Assembly: GCF_000143415.4 (NCBI RefSeq) | Contig: NW_003314269.1 | Span: forward strand, 148,401-212,400 | Origin: Selaginella moellendorffii | Taxonomy: Eukaryota > Streptophyta > Lycopodiopsida > Selaginellales > Selaginellaceae | DNA length: 64,000 nucleotides | Direction: 5' to 3' | Shown: positions 19,775 to 32,012 of the stretch, piece by piece | Layout: each line of letters opens with the position of its first letter | Position numbering within the stretch: position 1 is the first letter of the stretch | The notes under the pieces: model-generated | Databases searched by the model: none | Seen by the model: only the letters and a program-made list of their open reading frames with translations | What the model was told of the DNA's origin: nothing | Translations under genes and position numbers: made by a program

Positions 19775-20823
19775 TGTAAACTCCTGAGTTTGGACTTCCT
19801 GGGAGGTCACCCAGCTCAGTATTATTCAAACCCAAGGACGCTTAACCCCAAATATCCCAAGACCCTTAACCGATTGAAAAAAGGGGTGCACTCTTGTTCA
19901 TGGGCCCTTTCCCTCTATATTTGAACCCTATAGATCGTCTCTCAAGTCGTTTTCTTTGGTTTCTTACAATCCACCACACTTCCCTGCAAGTTCATGCCCT
20001 CGTGAACGGAAGTTGAGAGCTGCAGCTCTCCCGAGAGCCCCGCTCTCTTGACACCCTACCCCTCGGGCTCTCAAGTTGTTCTCTTTGGTTTCTTACAATC
20101 CACCACGCTTCCCTACAAGTTCATGCCCTCGTGAACAGAAGTTGAGAGCTGCAGCTCTCCCGAGAGCCCCGCTCTCTTGACACCCTACCCCTCGGGCTCT
20201 CAAGTTGTTCTCTTTGGTTTCTTACAATCCACCACGCTTCCCTACAAGTTCATGCCCTCGTGAACAGAAGCTGAGAGCTGCAGCTCTCCCGAGAGCCCCG
20301 CTCTCTTGACACCCTACCCCGAGAGCCCCGCTCTCTTGACACCCTACCCCTCGGGTCGAGCCCAGCGGAAGCAAACTAGACCAGCCAGATGTCAATCAAC
20401 ATGTGGTGTGATTCCCTTAGCCAACCAATAGAGTCGGACCTGAGACCGCTTTGATACCAAATGTAACCTCCTGAGTTTGGACTTCCCAAGAGGTCACTTA
20501 GCCCAGTACCAACAGAGTCGGACTTGAGACCGCTTTGATACCAAATGTAACCTCCTGAGTTTGGACTTCCCAAGAGGTCACTTAGCCCAGTACCAACAGA
20601 GTCGGACCTGAGACCTCTCTGATACTAAATGTGAGCTCCTGAGTTTGGACTTCCCGGGAGGTCACCCAGCCTAGTACTATTCAAACCCAAGGACGCTTAA
20701 CCCCAAATATCCCAAGACCCTTAACCGATTGGAAAAGGGGGTGCACTCTTGTTCATGGGCCCTTTCCCTCTATATTTGAACTCTATGGATCGTCTCTCAA
20801 ATCGTTCTCTTTGGTTGCTTACA
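19775..20823 (-). mobile_element. TRIM-like non-autonomous LTR retrotransposon with exact TSD
   Basis: Bounded by TGTAA...TTACA and flanked on both sides by AAAGG (19770-19774 and 20824-20828). Two 194-bp LTRs (19775-19968 and 20630-20823) enclose only 661 bp with no coding frame. Beside the right LTR the minus strand reads TTTAGTATCAGAGA, close to the initiator-Met tRNA primer-binding consensus TGGTATCAGAGC, so the element runs on the minus strand. Two further partial LTR-end plus primer-site units lie at about 20450 and 20534. The interrupted Ty3 sequence continues across the site as seen by comparison with 4430-4500. Confidence 0.85.
19939..20345. repeat. 129-bp tandem repeat inside the TRIM-like element
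   Basis: Units starting CTCTCAAG at 19939, 20068 and 20197 are spaced exactly 129 bp and share 'acaatccaccac.cttccct' and 'gagagctgcagctctcccga', the latter containing the GAGAGCTGCAGCTCTC palindrome. A partial extra unit repeats 'gagagccccgctctcttgac' at about 20315. Confidence 0.85.
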
Positions 20824-21068
20824 AAAGGACCGTATCAGGTGTTGCAGCAAGTTGGACCACAAGTTTATGAGGTTCGGCATGACGTCCAGCAGGCCGATCC
20901 TCTAGAGATTGTGTATGTGTAGCAATGGAAACGCTTTATACAAAGGGATCAGGAGCAGTCAATACCACTTATAGATCCACTGATACCTCCTCCTGACGTT
21001 CCTCTAGATCCCGGCCCATTTACAAGAGAACCTTGATGGTTTTTCATTATTCCGAGAGGAGGGGATGA

Positions 21069-21225
21069 TGTCAGGGCCAAGTGTATGGCTATGATGCTGT
21101 ATACTAATATTAGTATTAGCTATCAGATTGATTTCAATTTGGACCACTTGCTCCTATATATAAATTAGGGTTTTTGGGCTAATTGATATGCACATTTTCT
21201 GTATTCCCTTTCCATATTCCATGCA
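21069..21225 (+). repeat. 3' LTR of the Ty3/gypsy element (end truncated)
   Basis: Starts TGTCAGGGCCAAGTG after a purine tract and matches 4840-5007. The last few bases of the LTR (CTCACA) are lacking; the DNA switches to AT-rich sequence after CCATGCA. Confidence 0.75.
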
Positions 21226-21372
21226 ATATAATTATTTAAAATAAAAATCTCAAACATAGAGAAAACAATAATTACCTTCAAATTAATATTAAATCTAAAC
21301 TAAAAAGAATATAAAAAAATAGAAGTTTATTTCACTCTAAAAAGAGGCAGAATAGACTAACCAAAGAATATT

Positions 21373-21781
21373 CTATTTCTTGAGCAAGAGTGGCCCAACA
21401 TTGTCACCAGTGGCTTTGTTGTGCTTCATGTGAGACCCATCACACAGAGGAAATGTTCCAGATCTCCAACACCTGTTGGAAGTAAAAGCCATTCCAGTTA
21501 GATGTAGTCCCAATACAATCTCTAGATGGAAACTAAGAAGTGAAAAGCGTTACTCACCTGCAATATGCTGTCACCGGCTTGGAGATCTCTCCCACCACCA
21601 CTGTGTCGACCACTTTCTCCACGTCTTTTCGGATAGAGGGATTGAGCACCACCGATGATGCTTCTCCCTCCTGGACCTGAGCACGCACTCTCACGCTCCT
21701 CGACGATGCAAGAGGAGTTCTCACTGCTGCTGGTACCACTGCTAGCTGAAATCCGGTACCGAGAATGCCACCCCCCACCAT
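21373..21781 (-). CDS. NEET: NEET (CDGSH) 2Fe-2S protein, plastid/mitochondrial type
   Basis: Two exons, 21781-21558 and 21472-21373, join to 107 residues, the usual length of plant NEET proteins. The C-terminal half carries the cluster-binding motif C-x-C-x2-S-x3-P-x-C-D-G-S-H ([16 protein letters not shown]) with the splice junction just inside it, and ends GPLLLKK. The first about 40 residues are Val/Ala/Arg-rich, consistent with an organelle transit peptide. Family knowledge: homodimeric labile 2Fe-2S protein involved in iron and ROS homeostasis and cluster transfer. A longer start at 21859 is possible, but the 21781 ATG gives the typical size. Confidence 0.9.
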
Positions 21782-21958
21782 TGTTGTTGTTGGAACCTGG
21801 AAGCCACACGCCCGGCACACGAGAAATATCCTCAGTCTAGTGGCTCTGGTCGAAAACACGTGGCGAGTCGATGGCCGTCCGTGACGAAAGAATACTGCTG
21901 TCGTGTAGCTATCTATAGCGTCGAAAATGTACGTCGATCGATGAATGAACGTGTTTCT

Positions 21959-23768
21959 CTAGAGTGACTGCTGCCTGGGAATGAGCTCCAAACCGGCTTC
22001 GAGGTCCTCGAGAGTGATGGACACGAGCTCGTCCGAATCGCAGCAGTCCAGGTCTAGTCTGTAGTCGAGGTGGTCTTTGGCGTTGGCGAGCAGCGGCCAG
22101 ACGAGGCCACCATTCATCTCGCTGCGCTGCTTCTCTGTTGTCTTGCGGTCCAGGAGCTCCGCAATGGCTCCTGCCGTGCATCCCGGTTCGAGCTTGAGGC
22201 CGAAGGTTGGCGAGTCTTCGTGTTGCTCTTTGAGCTTGAGGTGGATCATCTCTGCCAGCTCCTCTGTGCTGAAGTCGGGGAAGTGGAAGAACCTGGTCAC
22301 CCTCCGGCAGAAGCCTTCGTTGCTTGCGATGACCCGCTTCATGGGCTCTGCGTAGCCAGCAAAGATCACCACTACCTTGCCACTGTCCATGACTGACATG
22401 ATCTCCTCCAGCGCCTCAACTCCGTAGTCCTTGTCATCTGCTTTCTGCGCTGGTATCAGTCTGTAGGCCTCGTCCACGAAGAGAATGCCTCCTTCAGCTT
22501 CTCTGATCTGAACAAGGAAAAAGAGAGACAGAAACATTAGAAGGCGTTCTACGTAGAGATAGATGCTTACTCTTTTCCTTGTTTTTGGGCCCGTGTGACC
22601 GACGAACTCGCCAACCAGATCAGTTCGCTGGACCTCAACAACTTTATCGCATTCCAAGACGCCAACCATGTGTAAGAGTTTGGCTAGCAAACGCGCAATC
22701 ATGGTTTTCCCTGTTCACGACGGTCAGAACTTCTGATGAGCATAGAACTCTACAAAAAAAAGCATGGCTGCATACCTGTACCGGGATTGCCAAGGAATGC
22801 CATGTGAGGCAGCTTTCTTTTGGGAACGTTCAAGCCAAGGCTTCGTCGTTTCTCGTCCAGGAGCATTCCTTTAGCCCACTTGCGAAGCTGGAGCTTGAGG
22901 TCGTCTAGACCGACAATTTTCTCAAGTTCTTTCTCCAGCTCCAGCATCTTCAGCTTTGAGCCCGACAACGCTTTTTTCGCTTTCTGCCTCCTCTGCAGAT
23001 CGAGCTGGCGCTCCAGCATTTCCTGCAGCTTCTCGTTTCCCGAGCTCTTCGGAAGGTGGCTTAGCGGAGTGAGCTTCTCCTGTTCACAACTTGAGTACGA
23101 TCAGGGAAAGAAAAAGAACAAATTGCATACGTTGTCCTCCAGAGATACGTCAGCGTTGTGCTCCAGGAGCACCTCGACTGCTTTACAGTCTTGCGCTCTC
23201 ACGGAAGACCAGACAGCCAAGTGCAAAGGCGTCATTCCATTCTGAAAAAAAAAAGCATTGAGTCTACGTAAACATTGGAGGAGGCATAGAAACTTACCAG
23301 AGCCTTGGCTTCTTTGCGCGCGTTGTGCTTCAAGAGTACTTTCAAAGCGCCGGTAGAGCCATTCTTCGCTGCTAGATGCAGCGCAGTCTCTCCATACTGC
23401 GAGAGAGCGACTAAAAACTGAAGTAGACAAATGACAGTAAAGCATACGTACCATGTTCGTAGCCTCGAGATCGGCTCTCTCCGGTCCATTCCATTCGAGC
23501 AAGAACCTCACGGCATCATCCTGGTTGCTGGCAGCTGCCATTTGCAAAGGGGTCTGGGACATCTGCCGTAGAAGAGAAGATTTCAGACAATCCATTGCTA
23601 GAGCCGAGAAAGAGGGAAATCACTCGAGGAACTCACCACAGGGTTTCGCGAGTTGATCAATGACGGATTTTGGTGAAGCAATACGCGCAATCCATCGATA
23701 TCGCCCGACTGCGCCAGAGAATGGCAAGTCACCGGCCTGGCCGAGCGGATCTGCTGCCGCGGATGCAT
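21959..23768 (-). CDS. Ankyrin-repeat AAA ATPase, CbbX/CfxQ-like
   Basis: Minus-strand gene of about seven exons with start at 23768. The N-terminal part has three to four ankyrin repeats (SQTPLQMAAASNQDDAVRFL, GETALHLAAKNGSTGALKVL, GMTPLHLAVW). A coiled, charged linker follows, then an AAA module: IVGLDDLK box, Walker A FLGNPGTGKT (split by an intron near 22750), Walker B GGILFVDEAY, sensor region VVVIFAGY and arginine-rich F-C-R-R-V-T-R-F. The stop is at 21959 after IPRQQSL. CbbX relatives act as rubisco-activase-type remodelers in red-lineage plastids; the ankyrin fusion is a known green-plant form whose role is not established. Shares a 285-bp divergent promoter region with malonyl-CoA decarboxylase. 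Confidence 0.85.
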
Positions 23769-24053
23769 ATTTCAGAGCCGCTGCCGCCGAGCGATCGATT
23801 TGGAGAAGAATCGATCGAAACGAGGAACTAAAGGATCCTAGAATGTAGCTCCTCCGGATCGTCGAGGCGCGCAACGCGCGAAACCCTGGCCCGCGCTCTC
23901 CCCTTCACAGCTGCCCTAGCGTGTGGCGCCTCCACCACCATGGCCTCGAGCTGGCAGTGACCCATATGGCCCAATAGAGGTACGACACGAACTACCAAAT
24001 GGCACGAAATTGTGCGCCACTTGTACGGCTTTATCGAGCTAGGTTGTTTTGAA

Positions 24054-26349
24054 ATGTGGCGGCGAGTAGGAGCGAGGTACCTAATGCGCCATCGCGACGA
24101 GGGCAAAATCGTGAGTTTTCTTTGATTTTCCATTCCTGCAAGCTCAGATCCACGGGATTCTCTCAGCCAGAAGGTATTATGAAGCAATCGATCCCTCGGG
24201 CCGAGAATCCAAGCGCCTCCAAGAATGTGTCGCTGATCGAAGACACCGAGCTGTCGAAGAGGTAGGTTTTCCTTTTGTAACGACAATCTCTTATAGCTAA
24301 AACCATTGTTTTGATCGGAGAATCCTCAAGCGCGTGCAAAAGCTTATGCACGATGCGATCCATTTGCAAAATCCCGACATGCCGGATAAGAACCTCGTCC
24401 AGCTCCGAGAGGTAGTACGCTGTACTTGTGATTGATCTGGGTCTAAGTTTGCCAGCACTCAGCATTTCTAGGAGTATGAACGCTTGGATTGGGATAATCG
24501 GCAAAGGGCCCTCAAGATACTCTCCACGGAATTCGGAGTTGACAAGAAACGAGTGAAGGATCTCATCCAGCATTATCTTAGCTTGCACGATGGTACGAAA
24601 GGCTAGTTTTGGTGTCGTTTGAGTAATGTTCTCCTCTATCTTTCAGATGAGAAAAGCAAAGCTGGTGACGGAGAAAATCCTCTCGAAGCAGCCCAGTTTC
24701 GAACACAGCGGGATCTGAGAGCTTCCTTGATGCCACTATCGGTGAGATTGTTTGAGCAGATGAATGGCCAAGCCGGTGGCTTGAAGTTTTTGGTGGACCT
24801 ACGTGCTGATCTGCTTTCTGCTCTACGGTATCTTTTGTTTTCTCACTTGGCCACTTGAACCAGTGGTGTTTGCAGTGATGACAACCTTCCAGCGCTGAGA
24901 GCTCTCGATCTCGAGTTGCGAGCGCTATTTTCAACGTGGTTAAGTCCTGCGTGTCTGGAACTTCACCAGGTTACTTGGAATGACGCAGCTTCATTGCTTG
25001 AAAAGATTGTCCGATATGAGGTAGTTTTCTGGTGGTTGAGAAGACATTGATTGTCGAGTCTTGTTTTTATGCAGGCTGTGCATCCTATCAGTAATTTGTA
25101 CGATCTTAAGCGACGATTAGGCATTGGTCGTCGGTGTTTTGGTTATTTCCATCCTGCTATGCCAGGTAAATGTCTATACAGGGGAGCTAAGTAGTGCAAC
25201 TTGTTTTTCTTAGGGGAACCGCTTGTGTTCATAGAAGTCGCCCTCACGGACACCATTAGTAATTCCATTCAGGTATGGTTTTGTTGTCTTGCTTTTTGCG
25301 GAAGCTTATAACGTTTCTTCATGTTCTGAAAGGGAGTATTGTTTGACAAGCCACCTATTTCCGAAGAAGATGCGACACATGCGATCTTTTATGCTATTTC
25401 CTCGACTCAGGTTCTACATTTTTTGCTCTGTGTATAGTTTCCTTTTGCTTATAAATAATGCTAAATACACAGGCAGGCTTGTCAGGTATAGATTTGGGAA
25501 ACTTCCTTATCAAACGGGTGCTCCGCTTACTGCAGCAAGATATGCCTCAAATTAAGGTATATAGTAAACCCTGTATGCTATTGTGCTCACAACTTTTGTT
25601 TCAGACTTTCTCAACTTTAAGCCCAATACCGTTCTTTCTGAAATGGCTGCTTCCTAAACTCGCGTCGTTCTGTTTCGAAGGAAATGAGCAGAGGGCCTTC
25701 AAAGAGAAGTTGCTTTTGGCTCACGAAGAAAAAGCTTTGAAAGACGCCTGCGGGTAACATAAGTTCAAAGGTGTTTTTTACTGTAATAGCAATTACAACA
25801 GTCCTGACAGAGACGATGATACGAGCGGCGAGTCAATAATGTATAGAATTTTGGGAGCATCGGATCCTCAGTGGGGCGAGTCCGAACAACTATCAGCAGT
25901 TCTTAAGGTGCCTCTCATGAGATTATGTGCAAGGTATGAGACTAGTTTTTCCTGATGGTTTTGACCAACTCCTTTGGGCAGATATCTTCTACTTGAAAAG
26001 AAACGTGGAAAGGCATTGGATCCGGTAGCAAACTTCCATCTACGCAATGGGGCTGTAAGTGAAGTCCACGGTTTTTCATTCTGAAGCTTCGCGTGAATTC
26101 TACAGAGTATGGAACGTTTGAACTGGATGGGCAATAAATCCAAGAAAGGGCTCAAAGAGAGTGCAGGGATGATGGTTAACTATCTTTACAGGTGTGTAAC
26201 ATGAGCAAGCAAGTCAACACTTATTCTTGTTTCCTTCCAGGGTAGAAAGCATCGAAGAAAACAATCAAGCATACATTACCAGAGGTATCATTAGAGCGTC
26301 TCCAAAAGTGGAAGAGCTTGTAGCTGGAGGGCAGCAGTCTGCACTGTGA
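24054..26349 (+). CDS. MCD: Malonyl-CoA decarboxylase
   Basis: About nine short exons. Recognised blocks in order are the helical N-terminal domain (RVQKLMHDAI, GGLKFLVDLRADL, LELHQVTWNDA) and the GNAT-like catalytic part (FGYFHPAMPGEPLVFIEVAL, AGLSGIDLGNFLIKRV, FSTLSPIPFFLKWL, and the end block FHLRNGASMERLNWMG followed by SAGMMVNYLY). The enzyme converts malonyl-CoA to acetyl-CoA plus CO2. The first exon can be read from ATG at 24054 giving an Arg-rich, organelle-targeting-like start, joined through a tiny intron (about 32-37 nt) to the second; the alternative start is 24173. The C-terminus ends QQSAL, not a canonical SKL peroxisomal signal. Confidence 0.88.
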
Positions 26350-26631
26350 GTGTGACATAGGCACAATTTCACAGTTAATTCTCTCAATGTCCGCTATGGC
26401 GTGGAATGTATGGAGTCTGAAGGATTTTTACATACAGGTCAAGAACAATGACTTTGCGGTTTTGACCGCAAGAACAAATCAAAGGAAACAATTTCCACGT
26501 GGATGTATATGTCGGCTACCCGTACTAGGTGAGGCCATTCGCCTTTGGCTGCTGGTGTAGCGATAAGAGTCTCCTTTAGCTGCAATGCGTCTGGTTTAAT
26601 AGGACTAGAAGTGCGTCCTCCCTAGATTGTA

Positions 26632-29600
26632 ATGGCGTCTTTGGCACTGACGGGTTCGATTTCTGCTAGTTATCTGCCGAGTAGCAAGGAGACCCTTTGC
26701 GGGGATCACTCTGAGTTTGCTTTCTCTGCAAAGACTTGGTCCAGATCTAATCGTCCTTCTCTGAGGCTAACGAGAGGGGTAGTGCCTGTCAAGAACACTC
26801 TGAAGAGTGCAGATGTTGCTGAGCAAGCTGTTGCAGACCGAGTCTCCCGCAGCAAGCCGGTGACTCTCAGAGCAATTGTTACCATCAAGAAGCGGCCTGG
26901 CAACAAAGTTACGGACATCTTTCGCAAGGGATTGGACTTCTTTGTCCAAGACCCCCTCGGCGAGGATATTGTTCTGCAGCTCGTTAGTACTGAAGTGGAT
27001 CCGAGTAAGTTTTTGACTTTTAGCTCAGGCTATAATGTAGTGCGGTTCTTGACAGGTAGCGGCCTTGGAAGAAGAAGCAAGAACACGACACTTCGGAAGG
27101 TTTCTACAGGAGAACACACGGTTGAATATGCCGGTGAATTCATAATTGAGGACCAGTTTGGGAAACCAGGGGCCATTCTCGTTGCAAACAGACATAAGGC
27201 AGAGTTTTTCCTCGAGACGATCTCTCTCCAGGGCCTGAAGACTGGATTGATTTCATTTTCATGCTACTCCTGGGTTCATTCTCAGGAAAACGAGGTGTCT
27301 CAACGAGTGTTCTTCTCCAACGAGGTACTGCCTGGAAATTACTTTTTCTAAAATGCTAATGCGGCTTTCGCGATAGGCTTATCTTCCTTCTTCTACTCCT
27401 CGGGGACTCAAAGATATTCGTGCCTCTGAACTCAAAACATTACAAGGAGATGGAACGGACATGCGTAAACCGTGGGAAAGGATCTACGACTACGACGTAT
27501 ATAACGACCTTGGAAATCCGGATAAAGATAAGAAGCTGGCTAGACCTGTTGCAGGTGGCGCGGTGCCATATCCAAGAAGATGCCGAACAGGTCGCCCTCC
27601 AACCAAGTCAGGTAATCCTTTCTCCAAGCTTCTAAGTTCGTCGACTAATCTTGTCGGGCACGTATCAGATCCTCGTGCAGAGTTCAGGCTAGCCGTGACA
27701 AGCAAGAATTATGTCCCTCGCGACGAGGACTTTGAGCAGGTGAAAACTGAAGCATTTTCTTCTGGACGTCTTAGAGCCATTGTTCACCGTCTCGTTCCGA
27801 CCATAATCACGCACTTCACTGCCACTCCAGATGAGTTTGACACCCTGACTGATATCGATCGCCTCTTTTACGAAGGCATTCGGCTTCAAACTGAACTGGC
27901 GGAAAATGATCGTACTTTCTGGGATATAGTCCCGGAGCAAATCAGGCAGCTCATCGATGCTGATAAAATTTCAAATGCTATCAAGTATCCGCTACCTCCT
28001 TTGCTCGCAAGTAAGTGGTTTTATTTTCGATTTTCTGAATGTATGCTAAGCCTGACCATGCAGAGGATAAATACGCTTGGACCCGTGACTCTGAGTTCGG
28101 CCGGCAAATGCTTGCTGGTTTGAATCCGCTAATGATTGAGCGGCTCAAGGTAGTCTCATTTGAAATACAAGGATATCCATCAGCACTGACGTTTGTGCAG
28201 GCCTTTCCTCCGACCAGTTCGATGGATACTGGGATCTGTGGAACGCTAGGATCAGCATTCGAAGCAGCAGAGCTCGAGAAGCACCTTGAAGGATTGACGG
28301 TGGAAGAGGTTTGGCACATAATATACACTAAGCCAAGGAGTGATGCATTCCACGTTTTACAGGCGATAAAAGCGGAGAAGCTGTTTATTATCGACTATCA
28401 CGACGTTTTCATGCCACTCATCAACAGAATCAACTCTTTGAAAGGACGGAAGAACTATGCAACACGCACAATTCTCTACTTGGATTCAGCCAACTTGCTA
28501 ATGCCGGTGGGAATTGAACTATGCCTGCCAGTCTCGAAAGACAAACCAAATGGTTCCAAGAGAGCGTTCTATCCAACCAAAGATGCGACTGGGTTTTGGA
28601 TCTGGCAGCTTTGCAAGACACACGTTCGATCCAATCACTCGGCATACCATCAAGTTGTATCTCACTGGTAAGTCAGAGTTCTCTTTATCTAGCAAAATCA
28701 CTTCATGTTCTTTCAGGCTCCAAACTCATGCATGCATCGAGCCTTACGTGATCGCGACGAATCGCCAGCTGAGCGCGATGCACCCCGTCGCCAAGCTCCT
28801 CGATCCACACCTGCGATACACAATGCAAATCAACGCCACGGCCCGGCAGACGCTCATCAGCGCCGGGGGCGTGATCGAACAGTGCTTCACGCCAGGACAA
28901 TTCATCCTCGAGCTGAGCTCCGCCGGCTACGAACAGTGGCGATTCGACAAGCAAGGCCTCCCAGCCGACCTTCTACAGAGGCAAGTTTCGCGTTAAACTC
29001 CCCCCTTAAGTTCTTTCCTTTCTAGTTCTAGAGTTCTAAAGTTTTTTTTCTGTCTTCCAAAGTTTGTCTAGAGATTTATTTCGTTCTTCCAGAGTTCTAA
29101 AACTTTTACTTGTGATTTTGTCCAGAGGCATGGCTGTCGAAGATAAAAACTCTCCAGATGGATTGAGGCTCGTCCTAGAAGACTACCCATACGCCGCCGA
29201 CGGGCTCCTCGTATGGTCGGCTCTCAAGTCCTGGGTGACGAGCTACTTATCCGTCTACTATGACTCCCCGGACTCCATCACCAGCGACACGGAGCTCCAG
29301 GCATGGTGGAACGAGATCAAAACCAAAGGCCACCCCGACAAGGCCGAAGGCTGGCCGAGCCTCAACAACAAGCAGGACCTCGTCGAGATTCTCACGTCGA
29401 TAATGTGGGTGGCGTCCGGGCACCACGCTGCCGTCAACTTTGGCCAGTTCCTCTACTCGGGCTACGTCCTCAATCTCCCCAGCCTGACCAGGAAGCTCAT
29501 ACCCGAGAAGGACGACCCCGAGTACAAGGAGCTCCTCCAAAACCCGCAAGGCTTCCTGCTCGCGACGCTCCCAAACCAGACCCAGGCCACCACGGTCATG

Positions 29601-29873
29601 GCGGTGCTGGAGCTCCTCTCCACGCACCACCCTGACGAGGAGTATCTCGGCCAGCGCGTCCAAAAGTACTGGACCGGCGACGAGAAGGTCCTCGAGGCGT
29701 CGAACGAGTTCGAGGAGAGGGTAGCCGAGGTCCAGGAGATCATCGAAAAGAGGAACAACGACCCCAAGCTGATGCACAGGCATGGAGCTGGAGTTCCAGC
29801 GTACGAGCTCCTGTTACCGACCTCTGGGCCCGGAATCACTGCTCGCGGGATTCCGAACAGCGTCTCTATCTAA
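26632..29873 (+). CDS. LOX: Lipoxygenase, plastid 13-LOX-like
   Basis: Multi-exon gene beginning [16 protein letters not shown], a Ser-rich transit-like peptide. A PLAT/LH2 domain covers roughly residues 80-200. The catalytic domain contains the iron-ligand region [12 protein letters not shown] followed by [15 protein letters not shown], then [11 protein letters not shown] (third His plus Asn position), and the C-terminal GIPNSVSI whose terminal Ile supplies the last ligand. [17 protein letters not shown] forms the substrate-channel stretch. The enzyme inserts O2 into linolenic/linoleic acid, giving hydroperoxides that feed oxylipin (jasmonate-type) synthesis in plastids. Regiospecificity cannot be fixed by eye. 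All ligands are present, so it should be active. Confidence 0.92.
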
Positions 29874-30017
29874 GCTCGTAAGCTATGGCTTTAGAAACTC
29901 TAGAGAACTTGTAAAAGTACCTGGTTTGCGTCAAATGTATAAAATGGTTTGATTGCGAATTTTTCTCTTTGGTATGGTACAGTCTCCCGAGCTTGAAGAC
30001 AATGAATGAAGAGAATT

Positions 30018-31853
30018 TTAGTTTTGCTTACATCCTGCGTAGGCCGAGACCAAGTTTTCGAACGGGTTCGCTAGTGGATAGGTCTTCTTCTTTAGATTGC
30101 AGCTAAACAGCGCCTGGCCCATCGACAGCACTAGAGGATTCACAGCTCGGAGGGGAATCTGGTAGCTCGCGGGGTAAAATTGGTCCTCCTCCTCCTGGAC
30201 AAAGAGATAGACGTCACTTATCTAGAAAGAAAACAATGGAAAAATACTACCACTTGATCAAGGTAAACCTCTTCTAACTGCGCTAGTTCTTCCAGCTCTA
30301 AGTCATTGAGGTCCTGGAAAGAACGAGACAAGTCAAGTGAGGAAATGTAGTAGGCAAGTACCTGTTTGCCTTTCATTTTCGCGATTTGACGCTTCACGGC
30401 TCGCGCAGATCCCAAACCTACGGCTCTCCTCTCTCTTGCGGTCCTGCGCCGGACATTCATGCAGACAGCACACTCACACGTTGATTTATGATTACTAGTC
30501 CTGTGCAAAGCGTGAATTACTGGTTCATCTCTAGTGAAAAGAAAGAGCAATTTACCCGGCAGCAGGTTTCTGTGGAATGTGTGCCGATGTTGTCTTAGCA
30601 ACAAAAATTTCGGATGGTTTTTCTGCCGCATTGTCCGCTGTAAATACGCATTGAGTTAGACGTTCCTACTATTTCGCAAATGTTTGCTTACCTGTCTTTG
30701 ACTTCTTTGGATCCCGAAGAACACCGTTGGCTGTCCAATACTTGCTGCATGCCTTCTGGACTTTCTTCATCAAGTCCAAGATAGGATCTCCTTTGTGGTT
30801 ATACTTTCGGCAGTTCGTCCAGATTTGTTGAATGTCTCGGTAAACATCCGACGCGTTTCTATACTTCTGACGTTTCTCTAGATTTTCGCATATGGTACCG
30901 AAGTCCATCGGGGTGTCAATTATGTCAAGGTAATCCTATAAAAAGAATTTGAAATAGTAACATCAAGATGAAAACGAGATGATAGTAAGCTTAACTTACC
31001 GGGACACCTTGGCCTACGGGGTCAACAGGTCTGTTAAAAGGATGTGCCGAGTCCATTTTCATGAGTTTCCTGATGATCTGCTAGCCAGCCTTGTTATGCA
31101 TCATGTCCCAAGAAAAGTAAATGAAGCACATACCTTTAGAGAAGTTTCTACCTCGTCGTCACGTAGCTCGCTTGGCGGAGATTGTGGAGTAGGAGTTGAG
31201 TCAATTGGAGGAGATTGTACCGGCGAACTCAAAGACGGCGTACTGCTGGGGGTCTTTACCACAGCTGCCTTTTGAGTCGGAGCCTGCGGAGGTTCTATCG
31301 CAGAACCTGCAGGCTTTCTCTTCGCATCCGAGAACGTAAGATGTACTTTCAGTGGCCTTTGGGGAATCTCCGGAGTTTTCTTCGGCTCGTCAACTTTTTT
31401 CTGCACGCTGCTTGCCTCCTTCTCCTTCGTGACTTCCTTGCTTTCTTTCTTCTCCACCTTCAACCTTCCGGGCTTAGCTTCCGCCTTTGCCTCGGCATTT
31501 TCTCGAACTTTAAAAGTCTTGATCCTGACTCGAGAGCTCTCACGCCTCTTCCCGACCTGTGAATCCGTATCCTTCCCACTCGTAGCATCGGCATGCTCGG
31601 CAGACTCCACTTTGGTGTCCTCTGTGCTCCCAGAAACCTCACTAGCTCCATCGTACCGTGACAGCGTCCTCAGCTTCACCACCCTACCTCCGCTCCGGGG
31701 AGCCCGCTTCCTCTTGTTCTCGCCGCTCACCACTGGCACCGATCTCTCCTCGTCGTCCTCTTCCACGTCGGTCTCATCGTTGGCCGCAGTCCGCCACGAT
31801 CCCTCCCGCTTCTTCTGCTGCTTGCCCCGGCTCCGCGTGCGCACGCTGTCCAT
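30018..31853 (-). CDS. Single-bromodomain nuclear protein
   Basis: Starts at 31853 (MDSVRTRSRGKQQKKR), with a long Lys/Glu/Pro/Ser-rich region of about 240 residues bearing basic nuclear-localisation-type runs. The bromodomain follows: LIRKLMKMDSAHPFNRPVDP, then DYLDIIDTPMDFGTI (P-M-D signature), and DIQQIWTNCRKYNHKGDPI, where the N-C-R-x-Y-N motif has the acetyl-lysine-contacting Asn (YN). Downstream exons hold a C-x-C-x2-C stretch (STCECAVC) next to an Arg-rich segment and a Leu/Glu-rich tail; the end near 30018 is the least certain part. Likely a chromatin reader of acetylated histones; complex membership is not determined. Converges with the lipoxygenase gene, with 145 bp between the stops. 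Confidence 0.8.
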
Positions 31854-32012
31854 GAGAAAACGAAGACGAGCCTGCGCACCGCGAAATATCACGAATCAGG
31901 ATAGCTCCCGCGCCGGAAACGCTCGCGCCTGCAAAATCCAGCTCGCTGCAAGCAATGCCGCGATCCGATAGCGGCCGTCGGCGCCACAGCGCCATGGCCG
32001 CCCTCTAAAACC

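Larger units (their letters stand above)
4840..21225 (+). mobile_element. Ty3/gypsy LTR retrotransposon, inactive, carrying nested insertions
   Basis: Two related short LTRs (4840-5013 and 21069-21225) bracket a gag-protease block (about 5.3-7.3 kb) and an RT-RNase H-integrase block (17.2-19.6 kb), all on the plus strand. Order PR-RT-RH-IN identifies the Ty3/gypsy superfamily. A purine tract (GAGAGGAGGGGA, just before 21069) fits the polypurine tract. Two elements lie inside it: the 9.7-kb TIR element (7336-17054) and the TRIM-like element (19775-20823). All reading frames carry stops or gaps, so it is dead. A roughly 700-bp stretch at about 5760-6475 within gag is unexplained and may be a third insertion. 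Confidence 0.8.

Noticed and set aside
26341-26349. Peroxisomal targeting signal at the malonyl-CoA decarboxylase C-terminus
   Set aside because: The terminal tripeptide reads SAL, lacking the basic middle residue of PTS1.
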